The notes under the pieces are model-generated. The model did no database searches, had not been told where the DNA came from, and saw nothing but the letters and a program-made list of their open reading frames with translations. A DNA stretch of 64,000 nt. Origin: Exiguobacterium sp. s122. GTDB lineage: Bacteria; Bacillota; Bacilli; Exiguobacteriales; Exiguobacteriaceae. The translations under genes were made by a program, and so were the position numbers. Shown in pieces: positions 41,765 through 49,407 of this stretch; position 1 is the first letter of the stretch; the number at the start of each line of letters is the position of its first letter. The stretch covers positions 434,001 through 498,000 of the forward strand of contig NZ_JACSMD010000001.1 of assembly GCF_018618475.1 (NCBI RefSeq). The letters are read 5' to 3'.

Positions 41765-44512
41765 ATGGCAAAGAAATCATTCAAGTTAGTCAAAGCGTCA
41801 GCAGCACTCGCTGTGACGGCAGCAGCCCTTACTCCAGTAATGGCAGCAGAAGCTTCAACTTCAGTAGTTGAGCTCAAAGCAGAAGTCGTACTCGGCGGCA
41901 AGTTCAAAGAGGCACTCGCTCTCAACGCACCAAAAGGCGTTACAATCACATGGGGCAAACACCTCGTAACAGCAATCAACAAGTGGCAAACAGTCACAGG
42001 TAAAGGTTCTGATGGCAAGACATACATCAAGAAACTTTACGCTCGTAACTACCCACTCTACGTTCTTGACCAAGACCTCGGCGAAGTCGAAGCTGGTTCT
42101 GAACTCGAAAAACCATCGATCCGCGTTATGTACCGTGACGGTAAAGTTTACACACAAGCTCCTGCAAACTTCACAATGAGCTCGAACTACAACACGAAGG
42201 ATGAAGGCAAGCAAGAAGTTCTCGTTTCATATAACCACAACGGTAACCGCATCACGAAGATGCTTACTTACACAGTTAAAAACACGAAGGTGGAAGTTGG
42301 AGAATTTAAAGCTGTAGCAGCAGACGCTCTTCAAGTTGAATTCAACAAAGAAGTTGATTTTTCAAAAGCTAAGTTTGAATTGAAGCGTGGAACAGTTGCT
42401 GTTAATGCTACAGTTGTTCCTTCTGCTGATAAAAAATCAGCTAAACTTGAACTTCCAAGCAAACTTTTCGAAGGTGACTACACGTTGACTGTCTCTGGCC
42501 TTACTGAAGCACCTGTTACAAAAACGGTGAAAGTTGAGAACGAAAAAGTTGGAGCTATTACTTTCTCTTCTACAACAGCACCGGTAGCATCTAATAAACT
42601 TTCGGCCAAAGTCAACTATAAAGTAGCTAACCAATACGGAGAAGATATTACATCTTCACCACTTGCTACTAGCATTCAGTGGACTGCATCAAATGGCGTG
42701 ACTGCAGAAGATGATAACAAAGGTGTTCTTACACTTTCATCAGCAACTGAATTGAAAAAGGGTGACTTGATTGCTGTGACAGGTATTAATGTGTCAACAA
42801 ACACAGTACTTTCACAAGCTATTACAATCGCTGACGTTGCTGTTGCAGATTCGCTTACATTCTCTAACATCTTCCATAAAGATGGTAAAGAGCTTACGGG
42901 ATCTACTCCAGGATCTGAATTCGCACTTCTTCTCAATGGTGTAGACCAGTATGGTAAAGCTCTCAATGAAGCGGAAGTAAACGAAGGATTTATCTTCACT
43001 TCTTCTAACCCAGCAGTTCTCAACGTTAATGGAGTAGTTGCTGGACTTGGAGCTGATAAAAAACAAACAGGTCTTCGTTTTACTGAAGGAGCTAACTACG
43101 CTAAAGGTGGAACAGTAATTGTTACAGCAATCTCGCGTTCGACTGGTAAAGTAGCTCAGTATCAAGTGAACGTTAAGGCTGCACCAGCAGTTGCTAAGTT
43201 CGATATTTCTGCACCAGCAGAACTCGTTGCAGCTAACGAAACAGTAGCAGTGCCATTCGTAGCTGTTGATCAGTTTGGGGCTCAAGTCACGAAATTTGAT
43301 GATCTTAACGGTAAAGTATCGTTCTCTTCAAATAAACTTAACCTAGTTAAAGGAAAAGACGGAGTAGCGGTACTTGAATACACAGCTGGAACAGCTGGAT
43401 TCGATGTTCAAGTTGCAACAGTTCCTGCTAGCGGACATGTTTCACAATTCCAAGTAGATGTTAAAGCTGCTGCATATGCTGCAACAATTGAGTCACTTAA
43501 AGACGTGAAAACAACATTAGCAGTTGGTGGCGAACAAGTCATCACTTACGAGAATATTGTAGCTAAAGATCAATATGGTCGTACGTTTGACTTGAAAGGT
43601 AAACTAGCCTCTGAAGGACTTTCGGTACGAGTGACTGAAGCGGATGCAGTTTCTGGAGCAGTATCTGCAGCTGGAACACTTACTTCAAACTCTACTTCTA
43701 TCACATTGTCTGGTGTGGCTAAAGGTTCTGAAGATGTAACGTTCTCACTTTATAACGGAAATGAAGTAGTAGCAACAAGTCCACTTAAAGTAAGCTTCAC
43801 AACAGTAGATAAATCTGCTTACAACTCGTTTGAGGTTGCTGAAGTGGGTACGCTTTATGCAGATGGACTAGCAGTTACTCATACTCAAGATCTTAAAGTT
43901 TATGGTGTGAAAGCAGATGGTTCTAAAGTTCTTCTCCCTGCTTCGTACTACACTGTCATTACCGATAACAAATTGAACCATGCTAACGGTAAATTGAACT
44001 CAGCAATTGCTACGAACGACGGTGTGTTTACTAATGCCGATACAACTACTTCTACAGTTACGATTGTAATTGATGGAGAAAAAGAACCTTCAACTATTAC
44101 AAAAAATGTAACGATTTCGAAAGTTGCTCCAAAAGCTGAGAAAATTGAATTTGTTAAAGATTCAGTGGTTGATGGTGTAGCTAAATTTGATGCTAATGAA
44201 CTTGCTGGAAATAATGATGCTACAACATTGAAATCTATCTTGAAAGTTACTGATCAATATGGCGTAGAACTTTCTGTAATCGAGCCTGTATTGACGGTTA
44301 CAAACCTAGTAGATAACTCGATTCCGAAAACGGATCTTCGTGTAGTTTCGAATGGTTCAGTAAACCTTGATATTCAGAATGCAGCTGCGACTGATACTTT
44401 CATTGTAACTTACCTTCTTAACGGAAAAACTGTTACTGTAAAAGGTCTTGTGACTGGAGTTGTAACACCACCATCTGAGGATGCGCCAGAAGATGCACCT
44501 GAAGCACCGTAA
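41765..44512 (+). CDS. S-layer-like surface protein without SLH domains
   Basis: A 915-residue exported protein. Signal peptide cleaved after AEA (about residue 30). Residues ~32-175 form a module (ELKAEVVLGGKFKEALAL to KMLTYTVKN) that is also found at the N-terminus of the 5'-nucleotidase at 53962. The rest is a chain of beta-rich, Ig-like domains rich in Val, Thr, Ala and Lys, ending in an acidic tail EDAPEDAPEAP. No SLH, LysM or LPXTG signal. Strong promoter, long leader, strong terminator and low Cys content fit an abundant S-layer protein. Codons in the first ~540 bases are C/G-ended; the middle is clearly more AT-rich, suggesting a mosaic or fast-evolving exposed part. Confidence 0.75.
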   Translation: MAKKSFKLVKASAALAVTAAALTPVMAAEASTSVVELKAEVVLGGKFKEALALNAPKGVTITWGKHLVTAINKWQTVTGKGSDGKTYIKKLYARNYPLYVLDQDLGEVEAGSELEKPSIRVMYRDGKVYTQAPANFTMSSNYNTKDEGKQEVLVSYNHNGNRITKMLTYTVKNTKVEVGEFKAVAADALQVEFNKEVDFSKAKFELKRGTVAVNATVVPSADKKSAKLELPSKLFEGDYTLTVSGLTEAPVTKTVKVENEKVGAITFSSTTAPVASNKLSAKVNYKVANQYGEDITSSPLATSIQWTASNGVTAEDDNKGVLTLSSATELKKGDLIAVTGINVSTNTVLSQAITIADVAVADSLTFSNIFHKDGKELTGSTPGSEFALLLNGVDQYGKALNEAEVNEGFIFTSSNPAVLNVNGVVAGLGADKKQTGLRFTEGANYAKGGTVIVTAISRSTGKVAQYQVNVKAAPAVAKFDISAPAELVAANETVAVPFVAVDQFGAQVTKFDDLNGKVSFSSNKLNLVKGKDGVAVLEYTAGTAGFDVQVATVPASGHVSQFQVDVKAAAYAATIESLKDVKTTLAVGGEQVITYENIVAKDQYGRTFDLKGKLASEGLSVRVTEADAVSGAVSAAGTLTSNSTSITLSGVAKGSEDVTFSLYNGNEVVATSPLKVSFTTVDKSAYNSFEVAEVGTLYADGLAVTHTQDLKVYGVKADGSKVLLPASYYTVITDNKLNHANGKLNSAIATNDGVFTNADTTTSTVTIVIDGEKEPSTITKNVTISKVAPKAEKIEFVKDSVVDGVAKFDANELAGNNDATTLKSILKVTDQYGVELSVIEPVLTVTNLVDNSIPKTDLRVVSNGSVNLDIQNAAATDTFIVTYLLNGKTVTVKGLVTGVVTPPSEDAPEDAPEAP

Positions 44513-44578
44513 GTTTAATAACAGTTGACCCTCCCTTAGGGTTAAATAGAGCAAAGTCTTTAGACGGAGCCATCTTGT

Positions 44579-44613
44579 AAACCCGGTAGTGCCTAAGCAC
44601 TACCGGGTTTTCT
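44579..44613 (+). terminator. Strong terminator after the S-layer-like gene
   Basis: Perfect 14-bp stem AAACCCGGTAGTGC / GCACTACCGGGTTT with a CTAA loop. A smaller hairpin ACCCT/AGGGT sits at 44527-44541. Confidence 0.95.
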
Positions 44614-45257
44614 ATACCTTACACTACAGTTTTTAAAATTAAGGCTGATACTTCGTGCCTCCAATAATCTCATGAGTATATATACTAATTTGGAGCTAAC
44701 TCAGTGAAGCATTCTCTTTTGCAGAACTCGAGCAGGAGGATGGTTGATTTTCAAAGTGGCCGAAGTTCTTTCTGAAATAGTAGTCGCTATCTTGAACGTG
44801 TTTCGCGTGAAGATGTTTCGTTCCGTATGAATCCCAAGTTCGCATGAGGTCGTTGTTCATCTATATTATTGCTGGGCAAATATATGGCTCTTGCGACTGA
44901 AGACGGCGATGTCGACTTTCAGATAAGTCTCTGTTTTCAAACGTTTATATTCGGTAGGGCGGCTGTGGTTCTTAGCAATTTCTCGTCTAAATGTTTGTAG
45001 AACGAAAGTTATGTGATTCTTTCGAGGTTCTATTCCCCACTTTTTTTGGTAATCAAAGCGATATCATTTTTCTCGTGCAGGACTTTTAAAGAATTAGCTA
45101 TACTAACTAAAGCTGTTTCAGGTTCGTGTTTTAAAAAAGATAATGAAAAAAATTAATAGCTAACAAAAATAAGAAATCTATTTCCATATAAAAGAAAATC
45201 ATCATTATATTTGAATGCATTTTGAATAAAATGAGTATATATCGAGGAGGAATGCAC
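44614..45257. other. Gene-free region, possibly decayed coding DNA
   Basis: About 640 bp with no intact gene. On the minus strand short open stretches read like protein fragments (for example MNNDLMRTWDSYGTKHLHAK and TEYKRLKTETYLKVDIAVFS), interrupted by stops and frame changes. I cannot name the source; a degraded mobile element or cargo gene is possible. The last 100 bp are very AT-rich and should hold the promoter of the next gene. Confidence 0.35.
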
Positions 45258-46106
45258 ATGTTAAACACATCATTAAAAAAAGACGCTATCCGTAAACTAG
45301 AGCAAGAGATTGCGCTTCATAAGAGAATTGGTGAACGAACGACTACTGAGGCTGTAAAATTACATGAAACACGGAAGAATTCAGTCGTTGTCATTGATAG
45401 TATTGAAAACTATATCAATCAATTGGCGAACACACCAAAAGAGTTTGATCGGAACTTTAAAGAAGTAAAAATCAACCTTTCTAGTTTCAAAGTACTCAGT
45501 GATATCCAATATGATGAGGAAATGATGATAAAGATTGCGGGCGGTGGCACGGCTGCCGGTGTTGCTGCTGGCGTTGCGACAGCGGCCTTGGCTCCTACTG
45601 CGGCTATGGCGATTGCGACTACGTTTGGAACTGCCTCTACAGGAGCAGCGATTTCGGGGCTATCAGGTGTGGCAGCAACAAACGCAGCACTGGCTTGGTT
45701 GGGTGGAGGTGCCCTTGCAGCAGGTGGGGGAGGTATGGCTGGGGGCTCGGCTCTACTCGCTCTTGCCGGTCCGATTGGATGGGGTATTGGAGCAGCTACT
45801 TTGCTGACAGGTGGGATTTTTGCGAACAAAAAGAACAAGGAAGCTGCAGTGAAGGCTGATGAAGAACGTTTTAAAATATCAATCGAAAGACGTAAATTGG
45901 ATGCGGCCCGATTAGAGATTACTCGCTTGCAAGAGTTGACCACAAATCTTTCAAACGATCTTTATATGATGTTCCATCGCTTTTTACAAGGAGCAACGCA
46001 TATTACGTCATATAATGAATTCTCGTATGAGCAGAAAAGTGAGTTGATTGCTATCGTGAACAACACACAAAGTCTTTCGAAACTCTTTATGAAAGAAGTA
46101 GGGTAA
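45258..46106 (+). CDS. Glycine/alanine-rich membrane-active protein, unknown (cassette gene 1)
   Basis: A 282-residue protein. N-terminal ~95 residues are helical and charged (KLEQEIALHKRIGERTTTEA), the centre (about 97-190) is a long hydrophobic Gly/Ala stretch with repeated GxxxG steps (GGGTAAGVAAGVATAALAP), and the last ~90 residues are helical (EERFKISIERRKLDAARLEI). It has no signal peptide. The start is the ATG at 45258 spaced from GAGGAGG; an earlier ATG lacks such a site. Only 3 bp separate it from the next gene, so the two work together. The layout resembles pore-forming or membrane-inserting effectors, but I recognise no family. Confidence 0.6.
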   Translation: MLNTSLKKDAIRKLEQEIALHKRIGERTTTEAVKLHETRKNSVVVIDSIENYINQLANTPKEFDRNFKEVKINLSSFKVLSDIQYDEEMMIKIAGGGTAAGVAAGVATAALAPTAAMAIATTFGTASTGAAISGLSGVAATNAALAWLGGGALAAGGGGMAGGSALLALAGPIGWGIGAATLLTGGIFANKKNKEAAVKADEERFKISIERRKLDAARLEITRLQELTTNLSNDLYMMFHRFLQGATHITSYNEFSYEQKSELIAIVNNTQSLSKLFMKEVG

Positions 46107-46109
46107 TAC

Positions 46110-47597
46110 ATGGAGCGCATCTTTAAAGATCAGTTTATCGCTGCAGGTGTTGATGGCCTTAATACAATCAAACAACAACGCATCGACCAACAGATCATGG
46201 AAGTGATTCGCACTCAGTTCGAAGCCCATCGTATTCAAAATCAGAACTTTGAGAGCGCACTTTCCCATCTCGCCACAATGAGAGAGTTTCTCTCTGCTCC
46301 TGAAAATATTTTAGGCACAATCCGTACGAAGCATGGAGAAGTCGCAGAGCATTTAGAAGTGGGTATTCGTAACGCGAAGAATGTGCTAAATGGATTTAAA
46401 GAAGTTGGGACGTTCGAGGGAGTCGGCCGGATGGCACCTGAGGATTTTCTTTTAAATGGAGTTAAATTTCAATCAAAATTTATTAACGGTACAAATAATA
46501 CGTTGAGCCATGTTTTTAGTCATTTTAAAACTTATCAAGATGACTCGATTCAATATATGATTCCGAAAGATCAATTCTCCATCATTGAGCAGATTCGTAA
46601 CGGAGAGATTCCAGATTCACTGTCGGGAAAATCTGTTCGGGCGATCCTTAGTAAAATCACTCAACTAGAAACAGCTTCAGGTAAATCGTTCAACGATTTA
46701 GTGAAGCCTTCGATTTCTGATTATGGAGACGTACAACTAGGAAAAGTGTTTGAAACCGTTTCAAAACATCAAGATGATTTGATTGATCAAAACCATAAGT
46801 TAAAACGGGAGATTGACCAAAAAGCCAAGGTGGATAAGCAAACAGCTCAGGCTGCGCGGGGCCCATCTTTAAGTGAAGGTGTGAAAGTCGCTGGCGGAGC
46901 CGCTGTCGTGTCTGCTGCGATTACTACTCTTAGTGGCGTTTATTCGAAAGTGAAGTCTGGGAAGAAATTAGAAGATTTCGATGCGGATGATTGGAAAGAA
47001 CTCGGGTTAGAGGGTGCGAAATCCGGTGGTAAAGCGTTTGTATCCGCTGGTTCAATCTATGCATTGACGAACTTAACCGCATTGTCGGCACCGTTCGCAG
47101 GTGCTGTGACCACTGCGGCTATCGGAGTCGGGATGTTAGTTAATCGCTATATGGATGGAAAAATTGATGCAGACGAGGTTGTAACCGAAGGACAAGTTCT
47201 TTGTTTCGAAGCCGGTGTTGCTGCAATCGGAGCGGTCGTTGGACAAGCGCTCATTCCGGTACCCGTAGTCGGAGCCATCCTTGGTACTGTGGCAACTAGC
47301 CTGATTTGGCAGTTCACGAAAGGTAAACTTGGGGAACGCGAAGAAGAGCTCAAGAAAGTGCTCGATACGTACTTCGATCAGTTATCAAAAAAGGCAGATG
47401 AAGCCTATCGTGCCGTCATTCAACAGATAAATGAAAAATACGCACGATTCCACTCATTAGTGGATGCAGCATTTGATTTTGAGATGAATGCGGCTACTTT
47501 GGCGGCTGCATCAATTGAGTTAGCTAAGGAAATCGGAGTAGAGTCAAAGAAAATTATTCATAACCATGATGAATTGGATGCATTCTTCTTATCTTAA
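46110..47597 (+). CDS. Large helical protein with glycine-zipper segments, unknown (cassette gene 2)
   Basis: A 495-residue protein. Residues 1-255 are soluble and helical with a coiled-coil stretch (DQNHKLKREIDQKAKVDKQT). Two or three hydrophobic Gly/Ala segments follow (about 255-280, 310-345, 365-405; for example AAIGAVVGQALIPVPVVGAI). A charged helical tail with a Glu/Lys-rich stretch ends the protein. No signal peptide or enzyme motif. It shares the soluble-helix / glycine-zipper / helix plan with the preceding gene. It is flanked by a gene-free region on one side and a recombinase gene on the other. Function unknown; defence, toxin-like or membrane-remodelling roles are only guesses. 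Confidence 0.6.
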   Translation: MERIFKDQFIAAGVDGLNTIKQQRIDQQIMEVIRTQFEAHRIQNQNFESALSHLATMREFLSAPENILGTIRTKHGEVAEHLEVGIRNAKNVLNGFKEVGTFEGVGRMAPEDFLLNGVKFQSKFINGTNNTLSHVFSHFKTYQDDSIQYMIPKDQFSIIEQIRNGEIPDSLSGKSVRAILSKITQLETASGKSFNDLVKPSISDYGDVQLGKVFETVSKHQDDLIDQNHKLKREIDQKAKVDKQTAQAARGPSLSEGVKVAGGAAVVSAAITTLSGVYSKVKSGKKLEDFDADDWKELGLEGAKSGGKAFVSAGSIYALTNLTALSAPFAGAVTTAAIGVGMLVNRYMDGKIDADEVVTEGQVLCFEAGVAAIGAVVGQALIPVPVVGAILGTVATSLIWQFTKGKLGEREEELKKVLDTYFDQLSKKADEAYRAVIQQINEKYARFHSLVDAAFDFEMNAATLAAASIELAKEIGVESKKIIHNHDELDAFFLS

Positions 47598-47675
47598 GGC
47601 GCTCTAAATCAAAATCTACGTTAGCAGTCGGGCTAAGGAATCTCTAATTTTGATATAGGGTTTCTAGATAGGAGG

Positions 47676-47706
47676 AAGGGTCACCACGTCATTCGTGGCG
47701 ACCCTT
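47676..47706. terminator. Bidirectional terminator
   Basis: Stem AAGGGTC-CCACG / CGTGG-GACCCTT with one mismatch, between the cassette and the converging recombinase gene. Confidence 0.85.
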
Positions 47707-47709
47707 CTT

Positions 47710-48573
47710 TCAATCCAGATTCATCCGATTCACTGCGTTCCGTAGATGGTTCTCTTTCACCCGGATGTATCGTCTCGTCGTCTTCGGTTCGGCGTGGCCG
47801 AGAAGTTCGGACAATGTCGTCTCCATGACGCCTTGGTCGTAGAGATGTGTCGTGAAGGCGTGGCGCAATGTGTGCGACGTGATCTCGTAGCCGAGTACTG
47901 CAGCCGACGCCTCAGTCAAATGTCGATTGATCGTCGTCTTACAGATGACGCCACCACGGCGGGACGGGAAGACGTAAGGGGACGGACCATGACGCCGCTC
48001 CTCTTCCATATATGTCCGCATCACCTCATAGATAATGTCGTTCAACGGCACCGTCCTCGATTTGCCGGCTTTCGACTCATGGACGTGAACGCGGCGTCGC
48101 TCCAAATCGAGCGCCTCTGTTGTCAACAGTCGGACCTCGTTGATGCGCATGCCTGTATGAAGCTGGAACGTCAAGAATGTTTGATAGAGCGGGACGTCGA
48201 TCGCCTCGATAATCGAGAGGATCATCCCGGGTGTCGGAACGTCAGAAGGGAGCCGCTCTTTCACTTTCACCCGTAAGCGAAGGAACGGGTTATGTGCCGT
48301 CAAGTGCTCGGTCATCGCCCAGTCATACAGGCCGCGAAGCGCGCTCAAGTAGTTGTTGATGGTCACGGGCTGACAATTGTTCGCGCGGAGCGAGTCCACA
48401 TACGGCATGACGTCCTGCCTCGTCTTGAACGCATCGAGCCGAGCGTCCTCACCCATGATGGATAAGAACCGGTCAAACTTGTACTTTGCATGGTCAATCG
48501 TGTTTTGTGCCTTTCCGGTCGCGCGTAAGTAATGGAGGTGTCGCTTGACCGCCTCGTCGATTCGAATGCTCAT
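47710..48573 (-). CDS. Xer-like tyrosine recombinase
   Basis: A 287-residue tyrosine recombinase with a SAM-like N-terminal core-binding domain (about 5-90) and a catalytic domain. The active site is complete: R143 (TGMRINEV), K168 (ESKAGKSR), H234 and R237 (HTLRH), H260 (LLGHAEP) and Y269 (RRYIRV). Size and sequence fit XerC/XerD-type enzymes rather than phage integrases, which are longer. The start is the ATG at 48573, 8 bp from AGGAG; an ATG six bases upstream abuts the site. It follows a sigma-like gene, and a pair of inverted candidate recombination sites lies beyond it (49074-49216). Confidence 0.92.
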   Translation of the reverse strand: MSIRIDEAVKRHLHYLRATGKAQNTIDHAKYKFDRFLSIMGEDARLDAFKTRQDVMPYVDSLRANNCQPVTINNYLSALRGLYDWAMTEHLTAHNPFLRLRVKVKERLPSDVPTPGMILSIIEAIDVPLYQTFLTFQLHTGMRINEVRLLTTEALDLERRRVHVHESKAGKSRTVPLNDIIYEVMRTYMEEERRHGPSPYVFPSRRGGVICKTTINRHLTEASAAVLGYEITSHTLRHAFTTHLYDQGVMETTLSELLGHAEPKTTRRYIRVKENHLRNAVNRMNLD

Positions 48574-48585
48574 CGCCATCTCTCC

Positions 48586-49026
48586 TTAATGAGTGTCTTC
48601 ACGGAGCATCCGGTACAGTTCGGCCCGGTATGCCCGAAGCCGGCTCGGTGAATAGCCGAGCGTGTCCTCGGTGCCGCAAAGCATATGGCAGAGTAACGCG
48701 TAATGACGGGGTGGTAAACTGTTTTCTTGGTCGGAGAGCCATAGTTGAAACGGGAGCGGGGACTGTCCCGTCTCCGGGAGATGCTCGCACGCGACCTCGT
48801 GGACGAGCGTCTTTTTTTGTTTGGCGCGGTGATTCAAAATCGCGCCGCGGATACGGATGAAACAATACGTCTTCGAGAGCGTCTTCTCGTCGAGCAGGGC
48901 ACGCCATAGGGCGATGCGTCCGGCTTGGGCGCAGTCGTCCAGCTCGTTCGGGTGAATGTGGAGCGTCCGGATGACGTAATGGATCATCGGTTCCCAGTCG
49001 TTCAGTTGTTCGTCAAAGTCTCGCAT
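48586..49026 (-). CDS. Small sigma-factor-like protein
   Basis: A 146-residue protein. Residues ~12-70 resemble sigma-70 region 2 (MIHYVIRTLHIHPNELDDCAQAG followed by RIALWRALL and a region 2.4-like CFIRIRGAILNHRA). The end (SPSRLRAYRAELYRML) could be a reduced region 4. It has several Cys/His and may be a sigma factor or a derived DNA-binding protein. It is 12 bp upstream of the recombinase gene, with which it forms an operon. No strong ribosome site is visible at its ATG. Its promoter must lie in or beyond the inverted-repeat segment. Confidence 0.55.
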   Translation of the reverse strand: MRDFDEQLNDWEPMIHYVIRTLHIHPNELDDCAQAGRIALWRALLDEKTLSKTYCFIRIRGAILNHRAKQKKTLVHEVACEHLPETGQSPLPFQLWLSDQENSLPPRHYALLCHMLCGTEDTLGYSPSRLRAYRAELYRMLREDTH

Positions 49027-49073
49027 CGTTCGCTACTTTCTCGCGCGCGTTCGGTTTTCCTAGGTGAATCCAG

Positions 49074-49088
49074 CATAATGGTTGTTAT
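49074..49088 (+). other. Candidate recombination site, left
   Basis: CATAATGGTTGTTAT, one arm of a perfect 15-bp inverted repeat with 49202-49216. With flanks it reads GCATAA-TGGTTG-TTATGC: 6-bp mirrored arms around a 6-bp core, the layout of Xer/dif-type crossover sites. Confidence 0.5.
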
Positions 49089-49201
49089 GCGGTTTTCGCA
49101 CCTCGCCATCCCTGTCACTACGTCATAGGAAGCATTATGTATAACGTCACGTCAATAAGAAACAAGCGCTAAGCGTTGTTTCGCCTAACCCCCATTTCTC
49201 T

Positions 49202-49216
49202 ATAACAACCATTATG
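49202..49216 (-). other. Candidate recombination site, right
   Basis: ATAACAACCATTATG, exact reverse complement of 49074-49088; its reverse strand reads CCATAA-TGGTTG-TTATAG with flanks. Confidence 0.5.
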
Positions 49217-49407
49217 GGAGCAAGCCTCTTAGAAATCGGTTCGAGTGCGAGATGTAGTCGTTTGCACGTAAGAGAGGTGTCGATTTTTGTCTAACGATTC
49301 CACTCGGAAAATCAGAAAACAATTCCCATCATGCTGAAAATGACCATTTCTTTTCATTGGTTTCCTCATACACTGGGAGAAGTGAACATGAAAGGATGGG
49401 ATTTAAC

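Larger units (their letters stand above)
49074..49216. other. Candidate invertible segment next to the recombinase operon
   Basis: The 143-bp stretch is bounded by perfect 15-bp inverted repeats with the same TGGTTG core in opposite orientation. The interior (49089-49201) contains no gene. On the minus strand it has a possible promoter, TTGTTT, 16 bp, TATACA, pointing at the sigma/recombinase operon, and an imperfect hairpin AAACAA-CGC / GCG-TTGTTT. Inversion would turn that promoter toward the exported repeat protein at 49408. Two plain regulator-binding palindromes are the alternative. Confidence 0.45.

Noticed and set aside
41765-44512. SLH or sortase anchoring of the S-layer-like protein.
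   Set aside because: No SLH repeat, LPXTG motif or C-terminal hydrophobic tail is present.
41527-49143. GGAAGC(G/A)TTATGTATA occurs upstream of the S-layer-like gene (41527-41542) and inside the candidate invertible segment (49128-49143); the first also looks dif-like.
   Set aside because: A 16-bp match with one mismatch is expected many times by chance among all pairs of positions in 64 kb, and the first copy is explained by an overlapping promoter.
49160-49181. Terminator in the candidate invertible segment (AAACAA-CGC/GCG-TTGTTT).
   Set aside because: The stem is imperfect and AT-rich with no proper T tract; kept only as a hairpin remark.
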